A stretch of DNA of 64,000 nt, taken from assembly GCF_019039055.1 (NCBI RefSeq), contig NZ_JAHOPB010000001.1, forward strand, positions 3,694,001 to 3,758,000, given 5' to 3'. The notes under the pieces were generated by a model. That model worked only from the letters and a program-made list of their open reading frames with translations. It ran no database searches and was not told the origin of the DNA. The stretch is from Reyranella humidisoli. Lineage in GTDB: Bacteria > Pseudomonadota > Alphaproteobacteria > Reyranellales > Reyranellaceae. Made by a program: the position numbers and the translations under genes. Of this stretch, positions 50,667 to 60,285 are shown piece after piece; the stretch's first letter is position 1; each line of letters opens with the position of its first letter.

Positions 50667-51422
50667 ATGCATGAAGAAAAGGTCGGGGGCGGCCGGAAAA
50701 CAGCGATGCAAGATGCCGTCTACGACTATGAAAACCGGATCCCGGCCGGCTTCTACGACAAGATCTACCAACGCAGAACCGGCGTTCGCTTCTGCTGGCA
50801 CGACCTGAAATTCCGGACGGTCGTTGCCCATCTGGCAGCCCCGCGCCGGCTGCTCGACATCGGCTGCGGCCCCGGCACGTTCATCGGCAATTACCTGCCT
50901 GGCATGGAGGCGCTCGGCGTCGATCTCAGCGCCTCCCAGGTCGACTATGCGACCCGAACCTACGGAAGTGCGGCCCATCGCTTCTCGACCCGCTCGCTGG
51001 CCGATCTCGCGGAGGCGGGCGAGCGGTTCGATGCGGTCACCGTGATCGAGCTGATCGAGCATCTCGTGCCCGAGGATGCCATTCGGCTGCTGGCCGAGGC
51101 GCGCTCGCTGTTGACCACTGACGGCGTTCTGGTCGTGACGACCCCGAACTATCGGTCGCTCTGGCCGATCATCGAGCTCGGCGTGAACGCCCTGTCGCCG
51201 GTGAGCTACATCGAGCAGCACATCAACAAGTACCGGCGCGACCTGCTCGCGGCGCATCTCTCTGCTGCCGGTTATCGCGACGTGACGGTCGGTTCGGCGG
51301 TGGGCCTGGCGCCCTTCACCGCCGTGTTCGGCCTGGGTACTGCCAATACGATGCACGCGATCGAGAGGGGGATGAAGTATCTCGGCGCAGGCAATCTGCT
51401 TGTGGCCACGGCCCGCCCGTGA
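50667..51422 (+). CDS. SAM-dependent methyltransferase (class I)
   Basis: A 251-residue methyltransferase. Motif I LLDIGCGPGTFIGNYLPG (62-79), the acidic residue after the second strand in GVDLSASQ, and motif IV-like FDAVTVIELIEHLVPED. LLTTDGVLVVTTPNYRSLW is typical of methyltransferases in cell-surface glycan clusters. It is followed after 10 bases by a glycosyltransferase-GtrA fusion and then a large membrane protein, so it probably methylates a sugar or lipid intermediate. An in-frame ATG at residue 14 is an alternative start. Confidence 0.85.
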   Translation: MHEEKVGGGRKTAMQDAVYDYENRIPAGFYDKIYQRRTGVRFCWHDLKFRTVVAHLAAPRRLLDIGCGPGTFIGNYLPGMEALGVDLSASQVDYATRTYGSAAHRFSTRSLADLAEAGERFDAVTVIELIEHLVPEDAIRLLAEARSLLTTDGVLVVTTPNYRSLWPIIELGVNALSPVSYIEQHINKYRRDLLAAHLSAAGYRDVTVGSAVGLAPFTAVFGLGTANTMHAIERGMKYLGAGNLLVATARP

Positions 51423-51432
51423 CGATGGGCCG

Positions 51433-52491
51433 ATGACCAGCCTCTCCATCGTCGTGCCGACCTTCAACGAGGCGGCCAATATCGGCCTCGTGATCGAAGG
51501 TCTTGCGGCGACGCTCGGCGACCGGTCGTGGGAGGTGATCGTCGTCGACGACAATTCGTCCGACGGTACCGGCGACATCGTGCGGCAGTTCGCAGAGGAC
51601 AGACCGAATGTCCGCTGCCTGCAGCGCATCCAGGATCGGGGCAGCGCGTCGGCGGTTCACTGGGGCGTCCAGGCCGCACACGGTGAGACCGTCGTGGTGA
51701 TGGGCGGCGACCTGCGGCACGACCCGGCACTGATCCCGTCGATGCTCGATGCCCTGAAAGAGGGCAGTGACATCGCATCGGGCGCGCGGCCGATGCCGGC
51801 GAACCTCGCGAACAGGCTGATAAACCTCTATCTCGGGCGCGACCTCGCCGATCCGCTGACCGGCTTCTTCGCGACGTCACGGGCGTTCTTCCTGCGCTCG
51901 ATCCCGCGCATGCAGGGCGATGCGTTCCGTGTCTTCTTCGATCTCGTGCATCTCAACCGCAAGGCCAGCCTGCGCGAACTGCCGTCGAACGTCCGCGCGC
52001 CGATCGGCGGGCGGCCCTTGCGGCAAACCCATATCCTGTGGGCACTGCTCTGTGACGTGATCTCCAAACTGTCGGCAGGCCTGGTGCCGCCGCGGCTGGT
52101 GAGCTTCGTTGGCGTCGGCGTGATCGGCTCGAGCGTCCACTTCTCGATGCTCTACGCCTGCCTCGCCGCCGGAGCGGTCTTCTGGGTATCGCAGGCGCTG
52201 GCCACGATCACCGCGATGATCTTCAACTTCACGATCAACAATATCCTGACCTATCCGACGACGCGGCTGAGAAGCGGCAACTATTACAAGGGGCTATTGC
52301 TCTACAGCGTCATCGCCTCGTTCGGCATCGTGGCCAATGTCAGCACCGCGCAGCTCACCTACGTCCATTTCAAGGGACATACGTTCATCGCGGCCTGCAC
52401 CGGCATCTTCATCGACGTCATCTGGCGCTTCGTGGTCTCGAACCGGCTGATCTGGGGCAGGTCCTCGGTCTTCCGGAAGGCGGCGGCGTGA
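51433..52491 (+). CDS. Family 2 glycosyltransferase fused to a GtrA-like membrane domain
   Basis: A 352-residue protein from ATG 51433. The N-terminal GT-A domain (about 1-220) is dolichyl/polyprenyl-phosphate mannose synthase-like: SIVVPTFNEAANIGLVIEGL, VIVVDDNSSDGTGDIV, VVMGGDLRHDP and ADPLTGFFATSRAFF. The C-terminal domain (about 225-345) has four hydrophobic helices of the GtrA type (LVSFVGVGVIGSSVHFSM, FNFTINNILTYP). Such fusions make a polyprenyl-phosphate sugar and help flip it. Its stop overlaps the GTG start of the next gene. Confidence 0.9.
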   Translation: MTSLSIVVPTFNEAANIGLVIEGLAATLGDRSWEVIVVDDNSSDGTGDIVRQFAEDRPNVRCLQRIQDRGSASAVHWGVQAAHGETVVVMGGDLRHDPALIPSMLDALKEGSDIASGARPMPANLANRLINLYLGRDLADPLTGFFATSRAFFLRSIPRMQGDAFRVFFDLVHLNRKASLRELPSNVRAPIGGRPLRQTHILWALLCDVISKLSAGLVPPRLVSFVGVGVIGSSVHFSMLYACLAAGAVFWVSQALATITAMIFNFTINNILTYPTTRLRSGNYYKGLLLYSVIASFGIVANVSTAQLTYVHFKGHTFIAACTGIFIDVIWRFVVSNRLIWGRSSVFRKAAA

Positions 52492-54650
52492 TCGCGCGCG
52501 AAGGCCTGATCTGCCTCGCCGCGGCGATCCTGATGATCGTCGAGGTCGCCATCCTCGATTCGCGTGGTTTGTTCCTGCTGACGGGATTTGCGACTGGTCT
52601 CGTGGCGCTCGGACTAGTTCATCTGAGTACGCGGCAGCGCGGGGCAGGGGCGGGTCCCTTGCTCTACGCCGTGGGCGTCGTCGGCGCGATCGGCGGCTTC
52701 TGCTATCTCGCGCTCGCACCGTCCGGCGCCATCGCGCCGGGCGACGAGGTGATCGACTGGGGTCGCATGGACAAGCGCGCCCTCGTGTTCGGCTATCTCG
52801 GCGGCGGCGCCTTCATCGCCTTCCATTGGCTCTGGGTGGCCGGCGTGGAGGGGGCACCCGCCGTGGTCCGTCCGGACGTGGGCGATGGGCGAAGCAGATG
52901 GCCGCTGCAACTCCTCGGCGCCCTTGCCATTGCGGTCATCGCCTATTGCTGGCTCGGCCTGCCGGCATTGCGCGGTGTCGGCGTCATCAACGACACGGCG
53001 TTGGCGCCCTTCTACGACATCCACTCCCATGTCCATCTGAGTTCGCTGCAGCAGATCAAGCTTGGCGCGGTGCCGTATCTCGAGGCGCAGACACAGTATG
53101 GGCCGGGCAACCAGGTGCTGCTGAGCGGTCTGATCGACCTGGTTCATTTCAGCAATCACGGCTTCTTTGCCGCCAACGTCCTGCTGAACGTCGTTTGCAT
53201 CGTCGTTTTCTTTGTGGTCGTGCAACAGTTCCTGGGCTTCGGCTGGGCCGTCGCCGGCTTGATCGGATGGACGCTGTGGCCCAGCCCGGCCGAACGCATC
53301 GATTTCGCGGGCTGGGCGGTGCTGACGCGCTGGCTGATGATTCCCGTCCTGTCGCTTGGGCTCGCCTGGCTGCTGCTCGGCGCCGGCTCGGCGCGTCGAG
53401 GCTGGCTGGCGCCGGTACTGGCGGGTGCCGGCTGGGGCATCGGCGGCTTCCTCAGCCAGGAGAACCTGACGGCGGGCTTCCTGGTGTTCGCCTTCTCGCT
53501 CGCTTTGTTCGGTCCGGCATCCGGCATGGGGCTGAGGGCGATCGCACGGTTCGCGGCGCTCTTTGCCGTGACCGGGATCGTTCTCTTCGTCGGGCTGGTC
53601 TCGGCCTTCGTCGGGCCGTCGCACTTCTTCGAGGTCATGGCGCTGGCCAACGCAAAATCGAGCCTGGTGACCGCCGGCGTCTCCAACTCGATCTGGTCGG
53701 ACAATCTCGGCATCGAGATCACGCTGAAGGTCGTCCACGGACGGTTCCAGTCCGCTCTGTCGGTGTCGGGTGACGAATTCAGGCCGCTATTGCTGACCTA
53801 TGGACTGGTCGTTCTGCTGCTGGTCACGCTCGGCCTGCTGGCGGCCTTCCTGGGCCGCAAGTGGGGATCCTCCGATGAGAATACTCGGATCTTCGTGCGG
53901 AAGTTCGCCGGCGTGCTGGTGGGCGCTTTCATCCTGCATCTGTTCGCCCTGATGCGGGCGGACGTTTCCCACCTTGCGGGACCGTCCTTCCTCTTGCCGC
54001 TGCTCCTGTTGATGATGCCGGTATTCATCTGGCGCTGCGTGGGCCCGGGAGCCGGACGGACCGCATTGATGGCCGTGTCGCTGGCGCTGATCGTCGAGGC
54101 GGCAATCGACGAGCGGAACGATTTCGCGGGCAGGGTGGCAGGGCTAGGTGGCACGTGGCGCGACACGGTCGCGACGGTGGAGCTCTATCGCGAACTGCGA
54201 AGCAACCGGGGACAGGTTGCCGACCTGGCGTCGCTTTACTCACCGATCCCGCGCTACCAGACGGCCTTCCGGAACCATCCGGACTTTGCCGAGGCCGAGG
54301 AGTTCTTCCGTCTGCTGCGCGAACGGCTGCGGGGTCGTCCCGTCGAACTGGGGTCGTACAAGTTCGACGATCTCATCGCGCATCCGGATTCGTCCTACTT
54401 CTTCGGTGGCCTAAGGTCGCTCTCCGGCATCACGTCGCCCAAGAACAGCCTCTGGCTCCGATCGGAGCAGGAGGCGTGGATCCGCAAGGTCGCGAGCGTC
54501 AGGAGCGGCTGCCTGTTCTTCGACGCGAACTCCAACAAGGCGCTCGTCGACGCCTGGATGAAATCGGTGACGCCACCCGCGAAGATGGCCATTGAGCCGA
54601 TCAAGGGCAAACGTGACTACGGCACACTGGCCTGCAAGGTCGCCTCCTAA
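52488..54650 (+). CDS. Large polytopic membrane protein, likely glycosyltransferase (GT-C type)
   Basis: A 720-residue protein from GTG 52488, overlapping the previous stop by four bases. About 11-12 hydrophobic helices occupy residues 1-520; the C-terminal 190 residues are soluble and probably periplasmic. An acidic-aromatic loop after the third or fourth helix (FYDIHSHVHLSSLQQIKLGA) and PYLEAQTQYGPGNQ resemble the first periplasmic loop of GT-C sugar transferases using polyprenyl-phosphate donors. With the GT2-GtrA enzyme it fits a donor-synthesis plus transfer pair. No specific family was recognised. Confidence 0.7.
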   Translation: MIAREGLICLAAAILMIVEVAILDSRGLFLLTGFATGLVALGLVHLSTRQRGAGAGPLLYAVGVVGAIGGFCYLALAPSGAIAPGDEVIDWGRMDKRALVFGYLGGGAFIAFHWLWVAGVEGAPAVVRPDVGDGRSRWPLQLLGALAIAVIAYCWLGLPALRGVGVINDTALAPFYDIHSHVHLSSLQQIKLGAVPYLEAQTQYGPGNQVLLSGLIDLVHFSNHGFFAANVLLNVVCIVVFFVVVQQFLGFGWAVAGLIGWTLWPSPAERIDFAGWAVLTRWLMIPVLSLGLAWLLLGAGSARRGWLAPVLAGAGWGIGGFLSQENLTAGFLVFAFSLALFGPASGMGLRAIARFAALFAVTGIVLFVGLVSAFVGPSHFFEVMALANAKSSLVTAGVSNSIWSDNLGIEITLKVVHGRFQSALSVSGDEFRPLLLTYGLVVLLLVTLGLLAAFLGRKWGSSDENTRIFVRKFAGVLVGAFILHLFALMRADVSHLAGPSFLLPLLLLMMPVFIWRCVGPGAGRTALMAVSLALIVEAAIDERNDFAGRVAGLGGTWRDTVATVELYRELRSNRGQVADLASLYSPIPRYQTAFRNHPDFAEAEEFFRLLRERLRGRPVELGSYKFDDLIAHPDSSYFFGGLRSLSGITSPKNSLWLRSEQEAWIRKVASVRSGCLFFDANSNKALVDAWMKSVTPPAKMAIEPIKGKRDYGTLACKVAS

Positions 54651-55678
54651 CCGAGTTCCTTGCGGACGATCGCCGCGCCTTCGCTGAGCGCCTTCAGTTT
54701 CCCGAATGCCGTGGCCCGCGGCAGGTATTTCATGCCGCAGTCGGGCGCCGGCAGGAGCTTGTCGGGGCCGATATGCTTCAGCCCGGCGCGGATGCGCTCG
54801 GCGACCTTTTCCGGCGTTTCGATTGCGGGATCGCTGAGGTCGATCACGCCCAGCATCACTTTCTTGGGCGCCAGGTCCTTGAGCACGCCGAGGTCGATCT
54901 TCGGCTGTGCGGACTCGATGGAGATCTGCTGCGCGATCGTGTCGGAAAGCTGCGGCAGGAAGGAATAGCCGGTGGGCTTCAGGCCGGTCACGACCGCCGC
55001 ATAGCCGAAGCAGAGATGCACGACGGTCGGCACCGTCAGACCCTGCAGGGCGCGGTTGATCGCCTTCACGGCATAGCGCTGCGCTTCGTCAGGATTGTTA
55101 CGCAACCACGGCTCGTCGAGCTGGATCACGTCCGCGCCCGCCTTGACGAGTTCGTGTGCCTCCTCGTTCACGGCCTGCGCGTAATCCATGCACATGGCCT
55201 CGGCATCCTTGTAGAACTCGTCCTTCACCTGCTGCCCCATGGTGAAGGGGCCGGGCAGGGTGATCTTGGCCAGCTTTCCGGTGTTGGCGCGCAGGAACTG
55301 CATGTCGCGCAGCTCGACGGGCCGCGTGCGCCGGATTTTGCCGACGACCCGAGGGACCGGCGTGCGATTGCCGGTACGGTTCACGATCTCCGCCGGATTC
55401 TCGTCGTCGATGCCCTCCAGCGCCGTGGCGAAGCGGTTGGAATAGCTTTCCCGCCGCATCTCGCCGTCGGTGACGATGTCGATGCCGGCCCGCTCCATGT
55501 CGCGGATGGCGAGGAGCGTGGCGTCATCCTGGGCCTGCTCGAGCCAGGGCTCGGGAACACGCCACAGTTCTTTCAGGCGGGTGCGTGGGACGACCTTGCT
55601 CAGCATCTCGCGGTTCACCAGCCAGTCCGGTTGCGGGTAGGAGCCGACGACGGTGGTCTGCAGGAGCGTTTCGCCCAT
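54647..55678 (-). CDS. MetE-like cobalamin-independent methionine synthase domain protein
   Basis: A 343-residue protein from ATG 55678, corresponding only to the C-terminal catalytic barrel of MetE (Met_synt_2); full MetE is about 750 residues. VVGSYPQPDWLV, TDGEMRRESY, QLDEPWLR, VHLCFGY and PAPDCGMKYLPR hold the zinc ligands (His and Cys of HLC, Glu, and Cys of DCG). Stand-alone proteins of this type in alphaproteobacteria may transfer methyl groups from donors other than polyglutamyl folate, or degrade related thiols. No riboswitch precedes it. Divergent from the phospholipase D-like gene. Confidence 0.85.
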   Translation of the reverse strand: MGETLLQTTVVGSYPQPDWLVNREMLSKVVPRTRLKELWRVPEPWLEQAQDDATLLAIRDMERAGIDIVTDGEMRRESYSNRFATALEGIDDENPAEIVNRTGNRTPVPRVVGKIRRTRPVELRDMQFLRANTGKLAKITLPGPFTMGQQVKDEFYKDAEAMCMDYAQAVNEEAHELVKAGADVIQLDEPWLRNNPDEAQRYAVKAINRALQGLTVPTVVHLCFGYAAVVTGLKPTGYSFLPQLSDTIAQQISIESAQPKIDLGVLKDLAPKKVMLGVIDLSDPAIETPEKVAERIRAGLKHIGPDKLLPAPDCGMKYLPRATAFGKLKALSEGAAIVRKELG

Positions 55679-55733
55679 GGTGAATTTCCATTTCTCTCGA
55701 AGCCGTGATTGCGCGCCAGTCTGGGACTCGATT

Positions 55734-57536
55734 ATGTCCCTGTCCATGTTCCGACGCCTTGCCTCGCTGCTGATTCTTGTCGTGGCCGGTTCCTGCAGCG
55801 GTGACATCCCGAGCAGCGCCGTCAGCGACAGTCAGGCCGAACGCGATTTCGGCATCCTGCGCTCATCAACTTCCATCGTGTCCCTGATGCGCGAGCGCAA
55901 CATCAGGTCTCCCGACCTGTCCGCGCCGGATCCACTGCTGCAGTTGCAGCGCGAGCTGGCGAAAAGCGACCCCGACGGCACCTTCGCCGGCATCACTTAC
56001 GACCTGACGCGCGGCAACAGCCTCGCGGTCGACTGGTTGGTGCAGACTCCCAATCGCTGGGGCCGCAGGGCCGACGACCTCACCTGGTTCGAGATGGGTT
56101 GCACGGATTGCGAACCCGACATCTCGTTGCCGGCCTGCAGCACGGATGGCGACTGCAGGGGCGGCACCTGCAGCACGATCTGGCCGCGCACCCCGGGCTT
56201 GCGCACCGCGGCGCGCAAAGTCTGTCTCGGTCACTCCGATGCGCTCACGCTTCGAATTCACGCTCTCGTCGCCAGTGCGCGGCAGAGCGTCGACATCGTC
56301 CAATTGCAGCCGGCGCCAACGGGGCGCTTCACCGCCGCGCTGCGGGCCGCCATTGCCGAGCTGGCGTTCAGCCGTCGCCAGATCGAGGTCCGGTTCTTGA
56401 TCGGGCAGTTTCCGCCCAAGGGCGTCGATGCGGCAGCCTTCCTCAAGGAGCTTACGGAAACAGCGCGGGACATTCCGGGATCGCGTGTCACGGTCAGCGT
56501 CTCGGCGATGCGGACCTGCACCGTCCTCGAATCCTGCAACAGCTTTTCGTGGAACCACGGAAAATTCATCGTGGTGGACGGCCGCGAGGCCATCGTCGGC
56601 GGCCACAATCTCTGGACCGAGGACTACCTCACCGACAACCCGGTCCACGACCTGTCGATGCAGGTGAGGGGCCCCGCTGCGGCCAGCGCTTCGCGCTTTG
56701 CCGACCGGCTGTGGAGCTATGTCTGCAGCAATCTCAACTACAAGGACTCGATCTCGCTCGTGACCTATGTCCCGGGTCGGAGCGAGCCCGGCCAGCGCTG
56801 CCCGGCGGCCCTGGCGGCGCGCCGGGTCACCGCAGGCACGGGCGGCGTCGAGATCATGGGCATCGGTCGCCTCGGCGCCGGCATCACCGAAGACTTCGCC
56901 AACCAGAGCGAGTTGGCGCGCGATCTCATGTTCGGCGCCGCACGCAAGTCCATTCGCATCGCCCAGCAGGATCTGGGTTTCCGTCTGGGGCGCTCGGATA
57001 CGCTGTTTGCCGAGAGCGCGCTCGACGAGATGATCGACCTGATGGAGCGGGATGGCGACGTCTACGTCGTGCTCTCTAACCCTGGCTCGATCGGCAATGG
57101 CGGGAGTCCGTATTACAACGACGTCCCGCTGCAGGTTCTGGCGAAGCGCCTGAAGGACATCGTGCAGAAACGCATCGACACGGCCGACCCTCGATCTCGG
57201 TACGCCATCCGCAAGGGCCCCGATCCCGTGAACGCGCTGCTGTGCAGCCGTTTCCACCTCGCGCCCTTCCGTTTCGGGCCGGACGATTCCTGGCCTGGCG
57301 GCAAGACCATCGCCAACCACTCCAAGCTCTGGATGGTCGACGACCGCATCTTCTATATCGGCTCCGACAACATGTACCCGGTCAACCTGCAGGAGTTCGG
57401 CTTCATTATCGACGACCGCAAGGCCGTCGACGCGCTGATCGAATCCTACTGGAACCCGCTCTGGCAGTGGTCCAGGCGGGCCGCGGTCTCGGGTGAGGGC
57501 GCCGAGAAGTGCATCTTCCGCGAGATCATCAAGTAA
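55734..57536 (+). CDS. Phospholipase D-like protein, exported
   Basis: A 600-residue protein from ATG 55734. The N-terminus (MFRRLASLLILVVAGSCSG) is a signal sequence with a possible lipobox Cys. Two HKD motifs are visible: HGKFIVVDGREAIVGGHN (His275) and HSKLWMVDDRIFYIGSDN (His529), both with the Lys and Asp. The region between residues 110 and 165 is Cys-rich (about ten Cys overall) and probably disulfide-bonded, consistent with export. It may hydrolyse phosphodiester bonds in phospholipids or nucleic acids, or transfer phosphatidyl groups. Lone gene. Confidence 0.82.
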   Translation: MSLSMFRRLASLLILVVAGSCSGDIPSSAVSDSQAERDFGILRSSTSIVSLMRERNIRSPDLSAPDPLLQLQRELAKSDPDGTFAGITYDLTRGNSLAVDWLVQTPNRWGRRADDLTWFEMGCTDCEPDISLPACSTDGDCRGGTCSTIWPRTPGLRTAARKVCLGHSDALTLRIHALVASARQSVDIVQLQPAPTGRFTAALRAAIAELAFSRRQIEVRFLIGQFPPKGVDAAAFLKELTETARDIPGSRVTVSVSAMRTCTVLESCNSFSWNHGKFIVVDGREAIVGGHNLWTEDYLTDNPVHDLSMQVRGPAAASASRFADRLWSYVCSNLNYKDSISLVTYVPGRSEPGQRCPAALAARRVTAGTGGVEIMGIGRLGAGITEDFANQSELARDLMFGAARKSIRIAQQDLGFRLGRSDTLFAESALDEMIDLMERDGDVYVVLSNPGSIGNGGSPYYNDVPLQVLAKRLKDIVQKRIDTADPRSRYAIRKGPDPVNALLCSRFHLAPFRFGPDDSWPGGKTIANHSKLWMVDDRIFYIGSDNMYPVNLQEFGFIIDDRKAVDALIESYWNPLWQWSRRAAVSGEGAEKCIFREIIK

Positions 57537-57542
57537 GCGAGG

Positions 57543-58949
57543 TCAGGCGCCCGCAGGATCGATCGGCGTCACGATCCCTTCGGCCGCCTCGATCACCTCG
57601 CCGGCGTCGAGACAGAGGTCCTCGCGGTTGCGCATCGCCATGATCTGTACGCCGGTCCGCAGCTTGCCGTGGCTTCCGACCGGCACGGCGAGGCCGGGCA
57701 GGCCGAACAGCGGCGCGACCAGGGCGGACCGCATGGATTCCAGCACACCCCGCTGGCCGTCCGGCGTGATGTCGGCCACCTGCTTGGGCGGCAGGTCGCA
57801 CAAGGTCGGGAAGATGACCAGCGGCCATTGCTGCATAAAGGTCATCCACTTGAACAGCAGCGCCTCGCGTTCCGTCAGGGCGCCGATGTAAGTCGCGAGA
57901 TCGACCGGCTTGTGGATGGCGAGCCAGGCCTGCATGGCGGCGATCCCATCCGGATCGCCCATCTTCTGCATCATCGGCCACAGGCCTCCGAACACATCGG
58001 TGACGCAGATCTGGTGCCACAACTCGACGCAGCGCTCGATGTCGGGCGGCAGGATCTCTTCCACGACATAGCCGGCCCCGCGGAGATGCTTGCCGGCCAG
58101 CCGCACCGCCGCGACCTGGGCGGGGTGGCTTTTGCCGCCGGGCACTTCCGGCACGATCGCGACCCTGATCGGCCGCGCCGGAGGGGCGCCGCGCATCGGC
58201 ACGTCGTTCCATCGCCAGTCGCGCCGATCGCCCCGCGCCATGACTTCGAGGGCCAGGCGTGCATCGCGCACGGTGCGGGTGTGCGGGCCCTGGGTCGCCA
58301 TCAGGATCGCACCGATCGGGCGGCCGGAGGCGGCCCCGGTCGGATTGAAGGAGGGAATACGGGCAAACCCGGTGCGCAGGCCGACCACGCCGTTGCAGTA
58401 AGCGGGGATGCGCACCGAGCCGCCAATATCGTTGCCGTGGGCGATCGCGCCGATGCCGGTTGCCGTTGCGGCCCCCGCGCCGCCGCTCGAGCCACCGGGC
58501 GTCACACTGGGATCGCGCGGATTGAGCGTGCGGCCGTGCAGGGCATTGTCGGAGAAGATGCGCATCGAGAAGGCGGGCGCATTGGTACGGCCCACGATGA
58601 TCGCGCCGGCATGCTTCAGGTTGGCGACGACGGGACTGTCTTCCTGCGCGATCAGGTCCTTCAGCGGAATGACGCCGTTGTCGGTTGGCAGGCCGGCCTG
58701 GTCGACGTTGATCTTGGTTGTGACGGGAACGCCGTGCAGCGGCGGCAGGGCGTGGCCGCGCGCGCGCGCGGCGTCGGCTGTCTCAGCCTCGGCGCGGGCT
58801 TCGCTCTCCAGCACGCGCACGACGGCGTTGATCGCGGGATTGACCTTGTGCAGGCGGGCGAGGACGGAATCGACCGCTTCCCGCGCCGAGGCCTGCCCGG
58901 TGCGGATCAGGCGCGCCAGGTCGGTCGCGTCGTACTGCCAAAGCTCCAT
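57543..58949 (-). CDS. Amidase signature family hydrolase
   Basis: A 468-residue amidase from ATG 58949 (GAGGGTAAA just upstream; the frame is open further but overlaps the VOC gene). The Ser-cisSer-Lys triad is present: Lys in VTTKINVDQ, cis-Ser in TPGGSSGGAGAA and the nucleophile Ser in GNDIGGSVRIPA. It hydrolyses an amide to acid and ammonia. It is the last gene of a LysR-VOC-amidase unit with overlaps and a 11-base gap. Substrate unknown. Confidence 0.9.
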   Translation of the reverse strand: MELWQYDATDLARLIRTGQASAREAVDSVLARLHKVNPAINAVVRVLESEARAEAETADAARARGHALPPLHGVPVTTKINVDQAGLPTDNGVIPLKDLIAQEDSPVVANLKHAGAIIVGRTNAPAFSMRIFSDNALHGRTLNPRDPSVTPGGSSGGAGAATATGIGAIAHGNDIGGSVRIPAYCNGVVGLRTGFARIPSFNPTGAASGRPIGAILMATQGPHTRTVRDARLALEVMARGDRRDWRWNDVPMRGAPPARPIRVAIVPEVPGGKSHPAQVAAVRLAGKHLRGAGYVVEEILPPDIERCVELWHQICVTDVFGGLWPMMQKMGDPDGIAAMQAWLAIHKPVDLATYIGALTEREALLFKWMTFMQQWPLVIFPTLCDLPPKQVADITPDGQRGVLESMRSALVAPLFGLPGLAVPVGSHGKLRTGVQIMAMRNREDLCLDAGEVIEAAEGIVTPIDPAGA

Positions 58950-58960
58950 TTTACCCTCGC

Positions 58961-59323
58961 TCAACGCTGCTTCGTTTCGGTGCCGAAGAAGATCATGTTG
59001 CCGTCGGCATCCGCAATGCCGAAGTCGCGCAGTCCATAATCCCGATCCTCGGGCGGATTCAGAATGATCGCACCCCGGCGCAGGAGATCGGCATGCAGCG
59101 CGTCGACATCGTCGACGAAGATGACGACGGCTCCATGGCCGGGCGGGCGCGGGGCCTGCGCGGCCGCGATCAGGTGAAGGGAAACCTCGCCCGAGCACAG
59201 ACCGGCATAGAAGGTTGGAGCGCCGTACTCGAAAGCGACGTCGAAGCCGACGCGGTCGCGATAGTAGGCGAGGCTGGCCGCCACGTCCGCGACGGTGAAG
59301 ACCGTGGTGCTGCCGCGCATCAT
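58961..59323 (-). CDS. VOC-family (glyoxalase/bleomycin resistance-like) protein
   Basis: A 120-residue protein from ATG 59323 (GGGGAGACGCCAA upstream). VFTVADVAASLAYYRDRVG, FDVAFEYGAPTFYAG, VVIFVDDVDALHADLLRRG and FGIADADGNMIFFGT show the two beta-alpha-beta-beta-beta units of the VOC fold. A metal site is plausible with Glu and His residues. Its start overlaps the LysR stop (ATGA), so expression is coupled to the regulator. Confidence 0.88.
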   Translation of the reverse strand: MMRGSTTVFTVADVAASLAYYRDRVGFDVAFEYGAPTFYAGLCSGEVSLHLIAAAQAPRPPGHGAVVIFVDDVDALHADLLRRGAIILNPPEDRDYGLRDFGIADADGNMIFFGTETKQR

Positions 59324-60192
59324 TTGGCGTCTCCCCTGGTAACGTGCTTCTGGAAGGCCAGCAGGGCGCTGGAGGGAAGCATGTCGCGGCGGCGGACGAA
59401 GACCGTCTGCACACGCGATTCCGATGCGGGCAGGCGATGTGCCCGCACGGATCCGCCGCGCCATGCGGGGCCGATCAGGGTGCGCGGCAGCAGAGTCACG
59501 CCGAGCCCGGCCGCCACGGCACCCAGGATGGCCTCCAGCGTGCCGAATTCCAGGCGGCGCAGGCCGACCACGCCGCGCCGCGCCAGCAGCTCCTCCAGAC
59601 GCTGCCGGTAGGAGCAGCCCGCCCGTAGGATGACGAGGCGCAGGTCCGGATGTTTCAGCGCCGATGTCAGGGACGATTCTGTCGGGGCGGTCAGGAACGC
59701 GAGTTCCTCGGCGAAGGAGGGCACGGAGACGAGTTGCGGATGGACGACGGGCCCGCAGACGAACGCGCCTTCGAGGTCGCGGCTCAGAACGCGTTCCACC
59801 ATCTCGGCCGTCGTGCCGGTGCGCAGCACGACATCGACGCCGGGGTGGGCGCGTACATAGGAGGCGAGCAGGGGTGAAAGCCGCAGTGCCGCGGTCGTTT
59901 CCAGCGAGCCGACGGTCAGCGTGCCGCGGGGCGCGCCATCGTCGCGGGCGGCACGGCCGGCTTCATCGAGCAGCGCGCCCACGCGTGTCGCATAGGGCAT
60001 CAATCGCTGGCCGGCCGGCGTGAGGCGGGCGCCCGCCCGGCTGCGCTCGAAGAGGGACACCCCCAGCGCGTCCTCGAGGCGGCGTACGCGCTGCGTCACG
60101 TTCGACTGCACCGTATTCAGTTCGCGCGCGGCGCGACCCATGCCGCCGAGACGCGCCACCGCTTCGAAAGTGGCGAGATCCTTTGCATCCAT
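59320..60192 (-). CDS. LysR-type transcriptional regulator
   Basis: A 290-residue LTTR. The winged helix-turn-helix is at residues 1-60 (LATFEAVARLGGMGRAAREL, QSNVTQRVRRLEDALG, LFERSRAGARLTPAG), followed by the effector-binding domain from LTVGSLETTAALRLS. Unusually, it is transcribed with the VOC and amidase genes (start and stop overlaps) and divergently from the nitronate monooxygenase, which it may control from the shared AT-rich promoter region. Confidence 0.92.
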   Translation of the reverse strand: MDAKDLATFEAVARLGGMGRAARELNTVQSNVTQRVRRLEDALGVSLFERSRAGARLTPAGQRLMPYATRVGALLDEAGRAARDDGAPRGTLTVGSLETTAALRLSPLLASYVRAHPGVDVVLRTGTTAEMVERVLSRDLEGAFVCGPVVHPQLVSVPSFAEELAFLTAPTESSLTSALKHPDLRLVILRAGCSYRQRLEELLARRGVVGLRRLEFGTLEAILGAVAAGLGVTLLPRTLIGPAWRGGSVRAHRLPASESRVQTVFVRRRDMLPSSALLAFQKHVTRGDAK

Positions 60193-60285
60193 GGCATCAG
60201 ATTATCAGATGGTATTGATTAATATAAATCACTGATTGGAATGCCGCATGTCGCCTAGACTGCAACGGTGAACAGGAGAACAGCC
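60193..60285. promoter_or_regulatory. Divergent promoter with a candidate LysR operator
   Basis: The AT-rich 93-base gap contains TGATT-AATATA-AATCA (60216-60231), an interrupted palindrome of the T-N11-A LysR type, and a flanking ATCAGATTATCAGAT. Both the LysR unit and the nitronate monooxygenase start from here. Confidence 0.5.
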
